From positions 1 through 64,000 of the forward strand of contig CACESO010000001.1 of assembly GCA_902562205.1 (NCBI GenBank): a DNA stretch of 64,000 nt, read 5' to 3'. Position numbers and translations under genes: made by a program. Source of the DNA: an uncultured Pelagibacteraceae bacterium (lineage in GTDB: Bacteria; Pseudomonadota; Alphaproteobacteria; Pelagibacterales; Pelagibacteraceae). The notes under the pieces were generated by a model. The model saw nothing but the letters and a program-made list of their open reading frames with translations, was not told the origin of the DNA and ran no database searches. Positions 33,712 through 43,755 of this stretch are shown here, piece by piece. The first letter of the stretch is position 1; each line of letters begins with the position of its first letter.

Positions 33712-34869
33712 ATGAAAAAATATAAAAATAAAAGAAAAAAAAAGATCATAAAGAAAAAAAAATCTCAGAAAAAAGTCAAAAGAAGTTTTAGGCGAGCCAA
33801 AGTAAGAAAAAAAAGTAAAAAAAAAATAAAAAAGATCACCAAAAAAAGGTCTCAAAAACAGACAGGATTTTTAGCAAAATTCATTTTTTTACAAGAAAGT
33901 ATAAAAAGTAAACTACGTTTCAAAATTAACCTTAATCCTGAAAAAAAAATTCAGGGTTTTTTTGATTTAATTGAAAAGAAAATTATTGATACGAGGAAAT
34001 TAATTATTGAAGAAAAGCAGAAGTTTAAAATACGAGAGGTTGAGAGGGAAAGACAACAAAAAAGAGCGGTGAAAAAAGCTAAAATAGATTTATTAAAGAA
34101 ACAGGTTGAGCTTAAAAAAACCGAATTAAAAGAGGAAAAAAAGCTACAAATAGAGAGAGCAAGAGATCTTAAGAAATTTTTAAGACAAGAGCAGGCACTT
34201 TTAAGAGAAGAACAGGCACAAGTTCAAAGAAAGTTTCTTGAAGAAATTAAATTAGAAAAACAAATTGAAAAATTTAGAATAAGAGAGGTAAAAGAGCTGG
34301 AGACTCTAGAGCGAATTTCATTAAAAGAAAAAAGGGACGATTATAGCGAAATTCAAGAGAGAATAGATAAGTTAAAAGAAAAATATAGACTAATTAGAGA
34401 TCAAAAAATTCGTGAGCGACTAGAAGCTTTAGGAATAAAAACTCTAGATGAAGATGACAGAGAAACTTTATTAAAAAAGGAAAAAAATTATATTGCTGCA
34501 AGACAACTAGTAGAAACATCTTTAGAGAGCTTTTATAGAAGTGCCTCAAGTTTAGTTTTTCAATTAAACAAAAGACACCTTACAAGGGACATGTCTATAT
34601 TCAGATGTATTGATAGAAGGTTTGAAACAGGTGAGATATTTATAAAGTGGGATGAATCTAATGACGATGAGTGGCTTATACTGATTTATATTAAAGATAA
34701 TTCACCAGAGGGAAAAATAATTATTGAGGATAAATGCAATCATGAAAAATATTTTTCAGATGAATATCAGTCAAATGAAATATTTAAGGCATCGGATAAA
34801 ATGGTAGACTCACTCACTCAACTTTTGTATCGTGAGCGAAGTAAGAATGTTAATCAATCGCTTACGTAA
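33712..34869 (+). CDS. Lysine-rich coiled-coil protein, unknown function
   Basis: A 385-aa protein with no family I recognise. The first 50 residues are almost all Lys/Arg/Ser (YKNKRKKKIIKKKKSQKK) and could bind nucleic acid or phospholipid. Residues about 75-270 are a charged heptad-rich region with many REE, KEL and REVE segments, a long coiled coil. The last 110 residues look globular (SLVFQLNKRHLTRDMSIFRCIDRRF, then WLILIYIKDNSPEGKI). There is no signal peptide or membrane segment. The tail overlaps the convergent regulator gene by 16 bp. Confidence 0.75.
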   Translation: MKKYKNKRKKKIIKKKKSQKKVKRSFRRAKVRKKSKKKIKKITKKRSQKQTGFLAKFIFLQESIKSKLRFKINLNPEKKIQGFFDLIEKKIIDTRKLIIEEKQKFKIREVERERQQKRAVKKAKIDLLKKQVELKKTELKEEKKLQIERARDLKKFLRQEQALLREEQAQVQRKFLEEIKLEKQIEKFRIREVKELETLERISLKEKRDDYSEIQERIDKLKEKYRLIRDQKIRERLEALGIKTLDEDDRETLLKKEKNYIAARQLVETSLESFYRSASSLVFQLNKRHLTRDMSIFRCIDRRFETGEIFIKWDESNDDEWLILIYIKDNSPEGKIIIEDKCNHEKYFSDEYQSNEIFKASDKMVDSLTQLLYRERSKNVNQSLT

Positions 34870-36278
34870 ACAGACACACCTCTAGCATTTACATCAACAT
34901 CAAATTTTTTGTGAAGAGGAGGGAAAGCTCTTTGTGAACAATCAAGTCTATCACAAGTTCTGCAGGATACACCAATTGGAATTTCTGTTTTCTTGTCACT
35001 TAAACTTAAATTTTCAGTGTAAACAAAATCTTTGGCATACTTGGCTTCGCAACCTAGACCTATTGAAAGCATACTTTTTTTTTGTCCGTATCTTCCAACA
35101 CCTTTTTCAACAGTTCTTGCAATACAGACATATTTTTCCCCATTTGTCATTTTACTTACAGCAGCTTGTATTACGCCGGGTCTTGAAAATGCTGAATATA
35201 CATTCCATCTTGGACAAGCACCCCCATATCTTGGAATCTCTATACCAGACAAAGAAAACCTTTTCGAGATGTTTCCAGCAACATCTACCCTTAAAAAATG
35301 AAATGGAATACCGGGTAACTTAGGATCCTGCAAACTTGTTACCCTATGCGCGACTTGTTCAAACGAAGTTGCAAAAGTATTTTGAAGTAATTCTAAGTCG
35401 TATTTCAGTTTTTTACATTCAGAATGGAATAATTTGTAAGGCATCAAAATTGCTGCACCACAATAATTCAATAACGCAATTTGAGTAAGTCTTTTGGACT
35501 CCTCTGTTGGAAATTTAAATTCAGATAAATAATCATTTATTTCTTTCATTGCTCCTTCTTGAGCTATTTGAGCTGCCGCGTGTAATTTTTTAGTTTCTAG
35601 TGAATTATAATCACTTAATAAAAGTTCTTTTTTATTTTTATCAAAAATTTTTGAAAACGGCTTTCCCTCATCAGGAATTACATCTTTTACTGTAATAGAA
35701 TATTCTGTTTTTAAAAACTCACACAACGCAACGTATCTTGTACGATTATTCTTTTGAACTTTTTCAAAAACATTATTTGCAAATTCCTCTAATTTTGGAA
35801 AATAATTTTTCTTTTCTTGTAAAAAATCAGAAATTACTTCACCGGGGAAAGCGGTCTTTCTGCTATCAATAATCTTTCCAGATAAATTTTCTACCTTGTT
35901 AATTATTTCATGGTCTTTTTGCTTAAAATTATCTCCTAATTTTATCAGAGCTTTTGCAATTTTTGGATTTGTATTTACAAGGTCTTTAACCTCAGGTCCC
36001 ACAATATCTAAATCTTCAAATAACTTATCATCCAGCAATTCTGATATGTCGTTAACGAGGTTTAAGTCAGATTTATTGGTTAAATCTGAAAGCTCAATTT
36101 TTAATTCTTCACAAACTTTTAGTAATAAATCTCCGTCAATTTTTCGTTTTCCACTTTCAATTAAATTAAGATAGCTTGCAGAAATTCCTAATTGTTCTGC
36201 TAATTTATTCGCTTGAAGCCCTAATTGACGTCTAAATGACTTGATTTTTGGCCCTATTTTAAGATCAACTTGACTCAT
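34854..36278 (-). CDS. RamB/ScfR-type XRE regulator of carbon metabolism
   Basis: A 474-aa regulator. The N-terminal helix-turn-helix is KIKSFRRQLGLQANKLAEQLGISASYLNLIESGKR. The middle is the IrrE-like (peptidase M78) region with KKLHAAAQIAQEGA, and the C-terminal DUF2083-type domain has RWNVYSAFSRPGVIQAAV and the cysteine cluster VSCRTCDRLDCSQRAFPPL. This is the domain order of the short-chain-acyl-CoA regulators RamB, MccR and ScfR, which control isocitrate lyase or methylcitrate genes. It sits divergently from aceA, so aceA is the likely target. No ribosome site precedes its ATG. Confidence 0.85.
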   Translation of the reverse strand: MSQVDLKIGPKIKSFRRQLGLQANKLAEQLGISASYLNLIESGKRKIDGDLLLKVCEELKIELSDLTNKSDLNLVNDISELLDDKLFEDLDIVGPEVKDLVNTNPKIAKALIKLGDNFKQKDHEIINKVENLSGKIIDSRKTAFPGEVISDFLQEKKNYFPKLEEFANNVFEKVQKNNRTRYVALCEFLKTEYSITVKDVIPDEGKPFSKIFDKNKKELLLSDYNSLETKKLHAAAQIAQEGAMKEINDYLSEFKFPTEESKRLTQIALLNYCGAAILMPYKLFHSECKKLKYDLELLQNTFATSFEQVAHRVTSLQDPKLPGIPFHFLRVDVAGNISKRFSLSGIEIPRYGGACPRWNVYSAFSRPGVIQAAVSKMTNGEKYVCIARTVEKGVGRYGQKKSMLSIGLGCEAKYAKDFVYTENLSLSDKKTEIPIGVSCRTCDRLDCSQRAFPPLHKKFDVDVNARGVSVYVSD

Positions 36279-36286
36279 GTTTTCTA

Positions 36287-36303
36287 TTTGTAAACTTTGT
36301 AAA
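36287..36303. promoter_or_regulatory. Tandem operator TTTGTAAA-C-TTTGTAAA at regulator start
   Basis: Two identical 8-mers with a one-base spacer (period 9) begin 9 bp upstream of the regulator ATG. Related half-sites in the opposite orientation, TTTACAA (36310-36316) and TTTTACAA (36329-36336), follow. The arrangement suggests autoregulation. The motif resembles the TTTGCAAA core of the RamB site described in Corynebacterium. Confidence 0.6.
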
Positions 36304-36354
36304 TTATTATTTACAACAAATTTCTTTGTTTTACAAGAGTTTTATTTAATTTAA

Positions 36355-36383
36355 TTGATTTTGTAAATTTTGTAAATTATAAG
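36355..36383 (+). promoter_or_regulatory. Promoter of small gene and aceA, predicted leaderless
   Basis: TTGATT (36355-36360) and TATAAG (36378-36383) are spaced by 17 bp. The expected start site, about 7 bp past the -10, is the A of the ATG at 36390, so the transcript would have no leader. No ribosome site precedes that ATG, which agrees. The spacer is filled by the second TTTGTAAA tandem. Confidence 0.55.
36360..36376. promoter_or_regulatory. Tandem operator TTTGTAAA-T-TTTGTAAA in promoter spacer
   Basis: A second copy of the same period-9 tandem repeat, 17 bp long, sits almost exactly between the predicted -35 and -10 elements of the aceA-side promoter. A protein bound here would block RNA polymerase. 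The divergent RamB/ScfR-like regulator is the obvious candidate. Confidence 0.6.
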
Positions 36384-36389
36384 ATTTAC

Positions 36390-36551
36390 ATGGACAACAA
36401 AAACAAAAAAAACTACTTAAAAAGCCAAGAAAATACATCAGAGAATATGCCCTCGAACAGCAGCTCAGGTATTTATTTAAGAGATGATCACTGTGATTGG
36501 GGTTCTAGCGGGATGAACGAGTTCACTCAAGAATTTGGTGAAAATAACTAA
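36390..36551 (+). CDS. 53-aa small protein upstream of aceA, unknown function
   Basis: An ATG-to-TAA frame of 54 codons too short for the ORF track. It is hydrophilic: an N-terminal half rich in Asn, Lys and Ser (MDNKNKKNYLKSQENTSEN), then SSSGIYLRDDHCDWGSSGMNEFTQEF. There is no membrane segment or signal peptide. The second half has a more protein-like composition than random AT-rich sequence, with Trp, Cys, His and Gly. It begins exactly at the predicted transcription start and ends 39 bp before aceA. It may be a real microprotein or a regulatory leader ORF. Confidence 0.55.
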   Translation: MDNKNKKNYLKSQENTSENMPSNSSSGIYLRDDHCDWGSSGMNEFTQEFGENN

Positions 36552-36590
36552 TTTCGCTTAAATCTGACAACATCAACAAAGGGCAATTTA

Positions 36591-37868
36591 ATGGGTGCTG
36601 AAAAAAAGGTTTCTTACGACTTAAAAAGATTTGCAGGTATCAAAAGAGATTACAATCAAGAAGACGTTGAAAGATTAAGAGGTTCAATAAAAATTGAATA
36701 TTCAATATGTAAACAACAATCTACAAAGTTGTGGAATTTATTAAATTCTGAGCCTTACGTTAATACACTCGGCTCTTTATCAGGTAATCACGCAGTTCAA
36801 CACGCAAAAGCAGGTTTAAAGGCAATTTACTTAAGTGGATGGCAAGTTGCAGCTGACGCTAATAGTGCTGGCGAAATGTATCCAGATCAATCTCTTTATC
36901 CATATGACAGTGCACCAAAATTAGTTGAGGCAATGAACAATGCTTTGCTAAGAGCTGACCAAATTCAGCATATGGAAATTAAAGATGGTGATCAAAAGAA
37001 AGAAAAAAGAATAGATTACATGCTTCCAATAATTGCTGATGGCGAAGCTGGATTCGGGGGACCATTAAATGTTTTTGAATTGACCAAGAAATTCATAAAG
37101 GCTGGAGCAGCCGGAGTTCACTTTGAAGATCAATTAGCAAGTGAAAAAAAATGTGGCCATATGGGTGGTAAAGTTTTAATACCAACAAGCCAAGCAGTAA
37201 AAAATTTGAAAGCAGCAAGGTTAGCAGCAGATATTGCTGATGTACCTTTAATAATTCTCGCAAGAACAGATGCTAATGCAGCTAAACTTATTACAAACGA
37301 CCACGATGAAAATGATAGGCCTTTTTTGACAGGCGAAAGATCTCCAGAGGGATTTTATTACGTTAAATCGGGAATTGATCAAGCAATTTCGAGAGGTCTC
37401 GCGTACGCACCATATTCAGATCTTATATGGTGTGAAACTGCAACACCAAATTTAGAGGAAGCGAAAAAATTTGCTGACGCTATTCAAAAAAAATATCCTG
37501 GAAAATTATTAGCGTATAATTGTTCACCGTCTTTCAACTGGAAAAAACATCTATCCGATACTGAAATTGCAACCTTCCAGAAAAAGATTAGTGAAATGGG
37601 CTATAAATTTCAATTTATTACTTTAGCAGGTTTCCACACTCAAAATATTGCAATATTTGAATTGGCAGAAAAATACAAAGCTGAAGGTATGACAGCTTAT
37701 TCAAAAATTCAAGAACGTGAGTTTGCAAGAGAAAAGGATGGATACACTAGCGTTAAACATCAAAGAGAAGTAGGAACATCCTATTTCGATGCAGTTTCAA
37801 ATACAATAAGTTCTGGAAAAAGCTCAACAACAGCAATGGAAGGATCAACTGAGTCTGAGCAGTTTTAG
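36591..37868 (+). CDS. aceA: Isocitrate lyase
   Basis: A 425-aa glyoxylate-cycle enzyme that splits isocitrate into succinate and glyoxylate. The active-site hexapeptide region is [25 protein letters not shown]-type metal-binding sequence (here [15 protein letters not shown]) and [14 protein letters not shown] also match. Its length is that of the bacterial class (about 430 aa). AAAGGG lies 7 bases before the ATG. Malate synthase is not in the window. The next gene starts right after the TAG stop. Confidence 0.97.
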   Translation: MGAEKKVSYDLKRFAGIKRDYNQEDVERLRGSIKIEYSICKQQSTKLWNLLNSEPYVNTLGSLSGNHAVQHAKAGLKAIYLSGWQVAADANSAGEMYPDQSLYPYDSAPKLVEAMNNALLRADQIQHMEIKDGDQKKEKRIDYMLPIIADGEAGFGGPLNVFELTKKFIKAGAAGVHFEDQLASEKKCGHMGGKVLIPTSQAVKNLKAARLAADIADVPLIILARTDANAAKLITNDHDENDRPFLTGERSPEGFYYVKSGIDQAISRGLAYAPYSDLIWCETATPNLEEAKKFADAIQKKYPGKLLAYNCSPSFNWKKHLSDTEIATFQKKISEMGYKFQFITLAGFHTQNIAIFELAEKYKAEGMTAYSKIQEREFAREKDGYTSVKHQREVGTSYFDAVSNTISSGKSSTTAMEGSTESEQF

Positions 37869-38162
37869 ATGATTACAAGTGGATTAATTTTAATCGGTTT
37901 ATATTTTTTGCTAATGTACGCTTTTGAATGTATTAAATATTTTAATAAAATAGATGATAGATTTGGAAATTCTTTATGGAGATGGTCTTACGATTATCCT
38001 GTTAAAGGAAAACAAGATATTTCAAATATAGATGATCCAGAATTCGTTGCGTTAAGAAGAAGAAGAAATACAGCTGTAACTTGCATGTATTGGATCTTCT
38101 TTTTAGGTTTTTTTGTACTAATGAATTTTATAAGCCAAGTATTATTAAAAATTTTTGTTTAG
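37869..38162 (+). CDS. Small two-segment membrane protein, unknown
   Basis: A 97-aa protein with hydrophobic segments near 5-18 and 70-93. Between them is a charged loop with YFNKIDDRFGNSLWRWSYDYPVKGKQD and DDPEFVALRRRRNT. I do not recognise a family. Its ATG follows the aceA stop with no gap, so it is almost certainly co-expressed with isocitrate lyase. It overlaps the convergent next gene by 4 bp. Confidence 0.72.
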   Translation: MITSGLILIGLYFLLMYAFECIKYFNKIDDRFGNSLWRWSYDYPVKGKQDISNIDDPEFVALRRRRNTAVTCMYWIFFLGFFVLMNFISQVLLKIFV

Positions 38163-38863
38163 TAAAATTTTTCTACATTTGTAACAATATATTCCCAATT
38201 TCCAAATTTAGAATAAGATACTTTCAAGATAATCTTCGATTTATCATCTAACCAAATATTAAATTCTTCTTTTTTTTTATCATCAATACTTTTCTTCATT
38301 ATAATTTTAAACTTACTTGTAATGTAGTTGTCATTTTTAATTTTTAGTGTTTCTTTAGATAAAAAATAAACTTCTTGAAATTTTAAACTTCCAGAAAGTG
38401 GGCTTATAATCATTTTTGACTGAAGAATGCCATGATTCCACCAATTTCCAACTAATGCAGTTGATGGAAGAGCACCCTTAAAAGAAGAGCCATTAATTTC
38501 AAAGGTTTTTTTGTCCTTATCTAAAATTAATTTATTATATTTTTTTTTCTTATTCTGAATTGTGTCAGAATTAAATTCAATTAATTTTCCATTCTTATAA
38601 GTTTCAGTGGATGAACCATTTACAACTAATAAATTAATACCCATAAATTTTGCGGCAAAATTAATTTCGTTGCTAACTATCAATAAATTATTTTGGCTTT
38701 TAAATAAATATTTATTATATCCTATTTTTTTTCCATTTCTTAAAACATCCATTTCAATCATCTTCAGTTTGCCATAATGATTTACATGCGAATAGGAGAA
38801 AAAGGGGTAAATAAAAAAAATTAAAAAAAGAATTGTTTTAGCCTTTTTCATTTTACTTCCCAC
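38159..38863 (-). CDS. Exported protein, possibly DUF6134 family
   Basis: A 234-aa protein with an N-terminal hydrophobic segment (about 9-22) that looks like a signal peptide. The mature part is beta-rich: EMDVLRNGKKIGYNKYLF, then GNWWNHGILQSKMI and a C-terminal IWLDDKSKIILKVSYSKFGNWEY. The pattern of a 'GxxxGxxxxxF' start and 'W.D....LKV.Y...G.W.Y' end resembles DUF6134 proteins. Function is unknown. Its start overlaps the upstream glycosyltransferase gene by 16 bp, so they are probably linked. Confidence 0.6.
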   Translation of the reverse strand: MGSKMKKAKTILFLIFFIYPFFSYSHVNHYGKLKMIEMDVLRNGKKIGYNKYLFKSQNNLLIVSNEINFAAKFMGINLLVVNGSSTETYKNGKLIEFNSDTIQNKKKKYNKLILDKDKKTFEINGSSFKGALPSTALVGNWWNHGILQSKMIISPLSGSLKFQEVYFLSKETLKIKNDNYITSKFKIIMKKSIDDKKKEEFNIWLDDKSKIILKVSYSKFGNWEYIVTNVEKFY

Positions 38864-40284
38864 AGACTCAACTTAAGCCCGCCCTCCAAAAGAGTTTCTT
38901 CTAAAATATCAGATTTATCTGGTGGTTTATCACAGGAGATAATGGTTAAACAGATATTCCAGATTTTACCTCCAACGTTTTTTGGACCATCTTTTAAAAT
39001 CTCGATTTCATAACCTTTTTTGTTTAACATAAACTGTGAATAGTTTGATATGACAGTATTAATAAAGTTTTCATTTTCATCGTTAACTTTGTTTGTGTAA
39101 AAAGTTAATTTTTTGATTTTAGATTTTTCAATGGTCGTAAATGCTTCCTCAAAATTAGGATTGAATCTTTGTCTTTCTAAAAAAAACTGTTTAAAGGTAC
39201 TCTCCGTAAAATGATTGGCGAAATTAATTAAAATCAAGAATGAGATCAATAGTTTTTTTACTGCTTCTCTCTCTATAAGAAAAACAAGAATAGAGATAAT
39301 CAGAATTATTGGTATTAAAACAAATATTATATATTTTGGAAAAATAATTGGTTTAATAAAATATCCATAAACTAACGGAATTAAGTATGAAAATGCCAAT
39401 AAAATAATTAGAAAAATAATTTCTTTGTTTCTTTCAATTTTTTTTCTTAAACCAATCAATAAGATGACTAAAGTTAATAAATGAATTAACCCCAATAATC
39501 GTGAACCAAAAAATTCTGAAAAATAAAAATTTGTAAAAAATTTAATACCTGGTTGTTCTATCCATCCGGCGTTGTGAGAGAGATAATTAAGATAATGATA
39601 TAAAAAACCAACTGTCAGAATGGATACAAGTATTAACGAAATATTTACTTTGATATGGTTTTTTAAAAAAAGGAAATAGTCCAAAATTAAAAAAACTATC
39701 ATTGATGCTAAAACAATTATAGCAAACGGGTGACTTAAAATAGCTATGAAAGTAAAAAGGGGGAACAGAACAAAATTTTTTGTAAATATTCTATTTTTAT
39801 CTTCTTTATAAAGATTTAAAAAAAAAATTAAACTTAGTGAAATTAAAAAAAAAGTAAAAATATAAACTCTCATCTCTTGTGAATTAACAATCAAAAAAAT
39901 GTTTAAACTTACTAAACAAGTAGCGAATAGATAGCTTTTGTCTTTAGTAAATTTTTTGCATAATATTCCAACAGAAAAAATACTTAAAAATCCAAAAAAA
40001 GCTGAAAAGCATCTACCAACTATTGGATCATAACCAAAAATTTTGTTGCATATTTTTACTAAATAGAAATATAAAAAAGGAATAGCTTCTGCAGATTGCA
40101 CTCTTAATTGAGTTTCCGCAAAACTTAAACTGGGATCTGTAACCCAAAAAGAGTAAATTTCATCCAACCAAAGATTTTCATAATTTATATTGTAAAATCT
40201 AAATATAAACCCAAATAATATTATTAGAAAAATTACAGAATAAAAAAGTAAATTATTTTCTTGAAACTTTAATAGTTTAAACAT
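38848..40284 (-). CDS. GT39-type membrane glycosyltransferase
   Basis: A 478-aa protein with about ten to twelve membrane segments. NYENLWLDEIYSFWVTDPSLS near residue 33 carries the acidic pair of the first periplasmic loop in GT-C (GT39/PMT/ArnT-like) enzymes. These use polyprenyl-phosphate sugars on the outside of the inner membrane. The acceptor may be a lipid or the exported protein of the next gene; neither is shown. Confidence 0.8.
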   Translation of the reverse strand: MFKLLKFQENNLLFYSVIFLIILFGFIFRFYNINYENLWLDEIYSFWVTDPSLSFAETQLRVQSAEAIPFLYFYLVKICNKIFGYDPIVGRCFSAFFGFLSIFSVGILCKKFTKDKSYLFATCLVSLNIFLIVNSQEMRVYIFTFFLISLSLIFFLNLYKEDKNRIFTKNFVLFPLFTFIAILSHPFAIIVLASMIVFLILDYFLFLKNHIKVNISLILVSILTVGFLYHYLNYLSHNAGWIEQPGIKFFTNFYFSEFFGSRLLGLIHLLTLVILLIGLRKKIERNKEIIFLIILLAFSYLIPLVYGYFIKPIIFPKYIIFVLIPIILIISILVFLIEREAVKKLLISFLILINFANHFTESTFKQFFLERQRFNPNFEEAFTTIEKSKIKKLTFYTNKVNDENENFINTVISNYSQFMLNKKGYEIEILKDGPKNVGGKIWNICLTIISCDKPPDKSDILEETLLEGGLKLSLWEVK

Positions 40285-40333
40285 ATCAAAAATAAATATT
40301 TGATTAATTTTTTTAATTTATAATTATATCATT

Positions 40334-40993
40334 TTGTCAAAATACATGTTTTTAACAATTAAAAAAATCCCTAAAAACTATTGGAGTTCAAAAAAACCCC
40401 TTAATCTAAAACCAAAGTCGCTAACAATTTTTTATCTTACTTTGGGATTAACAATTTTTGGTTTAGGCGAGGGGCTATTAATCGTATCTTATTCTGGCGC
40501 ATCACCTTGGAGTGTCTTTGCTCAAGGAATTTCATTAAATATTGATTTATCAATTGGCGTTGTGACTTTTATTGTAAGTGTCTGTACATTATCTTTATGG
40601 TTTTTTTTGAAACAAAAACCCGGCATCGGAACAGTTTTCAACATCATAATTATTGCAGCCATGATTGATTTAACAATTTTTCTGTTTGTAACTCCTGAAA
40701 CATACTTAGGAAAATTGCTAATGGCAGTATTTGCAGTTTTATTGGTTGGCTTGGGAAGTGGTTTTTATTTAATTGCAAATTTAGGTCCTGGACCAAGAGA
40801 TGGATTAATGACAGGAATTCAAAGAATAACAAATTTTCCAATAGCTGCAGTCAGAGCGGGAATCGAAATAACAGTTGTATCAATTGGTTGGTACTTAGGA
40901 GGCACAGTAGGAGTAGGAACTTTATTATTTGCTTTTGGAATTGGCCCTGCTGTAGCACTTGGTCTTTATTTAGTAGGAAAATTCTTTAATTGA
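40334..40993 (+). CDS. YczE/YitT-type membrane protein
   Basis: A 219-aa protein with about five hydrophobic segments. FGLGEGLLIVSYSGASPWSVFAQGIS and FYLIANLGPGPRDGLMTGIQR are the two repeated motifs of the YczE/YyaS family. Function is unknown in this family. The track start is TTG at 40334; the ATG at 40346, four codons in, is equally plausible. It has its own short upstream gap and runs toward two further membrane-protein genes. Confidence 0.75.
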   Translation: MSKYMFLTIKKIPKNYWSSKKPLNLKPKSLTIFYLTLGLTIFGLGEGLLIVSYSGASPWSVFAQGISLNIDLSIGVVTFIVSVCTLSLWFFLKQKPGIGTVFNIIIIAAMIDLTIFLFVTPETYLGKLLMAVFAVLLVGLGSGFYLIANLGPGPRDGLMTGIQRITNFPIAAVRAGIEITVVSIGWYLGGTVGVGTLLFAFGIGPAVALGLYLVGKFFN

Positions 40994-41024
40994 TTTTTCT
41001 CTTAAAAAAAACTATTAATTTTTA

Positions 41025-41483
41025 ATGTCATTGAAAAATTTTATGATCGAGTCGGCAAACATATTGTTTGATGATAGTAAAAATGATTTAAGAGCTCTAC
41101 CGAAAACTGTAAGACTTCAAATTTTATTAGTTTTAAGTTTTATCTGGTCTGTAGTATTTAGTTTATACATTTTTACATACACAACATTTATTTTTGGTTG
41201 GGCGGGAGTATTTCTTGCTCACCTAGGACTAATTTTTGCAGTTTATCATACTTTTAAACAGTTTCATAAAGCTGAAGAAAAGTCAGCAAGCGTTTTTGAA
41301 ACTAAAAATTTCAACCCTTTTAAAATAATGGCTATAGTTTTTGTGATAGTTTTTATATTTGTTTTTTCTAAGGGTATAGAGGTTCTAACAAATACGAATT
41401 CATATAAAATACCTTATGGAGGACCAGATAAGTCCGCTATTGAAAAATGGTTGCCATTTACCCAAAAAAAATCGAAAGATTAG
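41025..41483 (+). CDS. Membrane protein, unknown function (2TM-domain-like)
   Basis: A 152-aa protein. Hydrophobic segments lie near 34-50, 55-73 and 102-119. The end is hydrophilic (YGGPDKSAIEKWLPF). I recognise no family. It is 31 bp after the YczE-type gene and 39 bp before psiE, all in the same direction, which suggests a small membrane-protein unit. Confidence 0.65.
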   Translation: MSLKNFMIESANILFDDSKNDLRALPKTVRLQILLVLSFIWSVVFSLYIFTYTTFIFGWAGVFLAHLGLIFAVYHTFKQFHKAEEKSASVFETKNFNPFKIMAIVFVIVFIFVFSKGIEVLTNTNSYKIPYGGPDKSAIEKWLPFTQKKSKD

Positions 41484-41522
41484 TCATATATTTTAAGAAT
41501 AAAATCAGTTATATCTAATGAA

Positions 41523-41906
41523 GTGAAAAATCTTGTCAAAAATCTTCAGTTACTTTTACTAGGAATAATTTTGCTTAGTACAATTATAGCTGTAATTCTC
41601 GAGATAAGAACGATGTTTTTAAATCAAACTGTTACATTAGCTGACTTATTATTAATGTTTCTATATCTAGAAGTTATGGCAATGGTAAGAGTCTTCTGGG
41701 AAGAACAATCAATTAGTATTTCTTTACCGTTGTTGATTGCAATTACTGCGCTAAGTAGATTTATTATTTTGCAAGGTAAACAGATGGACGCTTCTCAACT
41801 TCTGTATGAGTCAATTGCAATAGTTTTAATCGCTCTCGCCATAGTAGTATTAAGATTAAGGCACAGTGATAAATTAGGCTTATCTAAAAAGAAAAAAAGA
41901 AAATAA
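41523..41906 (+). CDS. psiE: PsiE-like phosphate-starvation-inducible family protein
   Basis: A 127-aa protein with four hydrophobic segments, starting from GTG. TLADLLLMFLYLEVMAMVRVFWEEQSI and the following segments match the PsiE family core, in which an acidic residue follows the second helix. Function is unknown; E. coli psiE responds to phosphate starvation and cAMP. The C-terminus is lysine-rich. A 174-bp gap follows, the longest without a gene apart from the aceA region. Confidence 0.8.
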   Translation: MKNLVKNLQLLLLGIILLSTIIAVILEIRTMFLNQTVTLADLLLMFLYLEVMAMVRVFWEEQSISISLPLLIAITALSRFIILQGKQMDASQLLYESIAIVLIALAIVVLRLRHSDKLGLSKKKKRK

Positions 41907-42030
41907 ATATTTAATACAACCCAATTTATTGTTAAAATTTAATATGTGGTTTATCAGAATCAGGCTACATAAATTTGTAAGACTAACCTTTCATCCACCA
42001 TGAATTAAGCAAAGTTTTAAAAATTAGACA
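41907..42030 (+). other. Non-coding stretch with possible RNA structure
   Basis: Between psiE and the groEL terminator there is no ORF of note. GTGG and CCAC about 50 bases apart could close a structure with AGGCTA/TAACCT inside it, and the stretch is followed by a strong hairpin with a U-run. It may be a psiE 3' UTR or a small RNA. I saw no match to a known RNA family. Confidence 0.25.
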
Positions 42031-42060
42031 AAAAAAAACCCTCTTTCGAGGGTTTTTTTT
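42031..42060. terminator. Bidirectional rho-independent terminator after groEL
   Basis: AAAAAAAACCCTC-TTTC-GAGGGTTTTTTTT forms a perfect 13-bp stem with a 4-base loop. The A and T tracts give a U-run on both strands, so it can end the groESL transcript and anything coming from psiE. Confidence 0.9.
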
Positions 42061-42080
42061 AAATTACTTTTAGTGGAATT

Positions 42081-43736
<1,656 letters not shown>

Positions 43737-43755
43737 TCACTCCTTTATTTAAAAA

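Noticed and set aside
33712-33860. Possible frameshifted or non-coding poly-A region in the lysine-rich gene
   Set aside because: The frame continues without a stop for 385 codons into a non-repetitive C-terminal domain, so the A-rich start is best read as a real basic head.
41937-42000. tRNA gene in the psiE-groEL spacer
   Set aside because: There is no T-loop GTTC(G/A)A-type sequence and no acceptor/anticodon stem arrangement.
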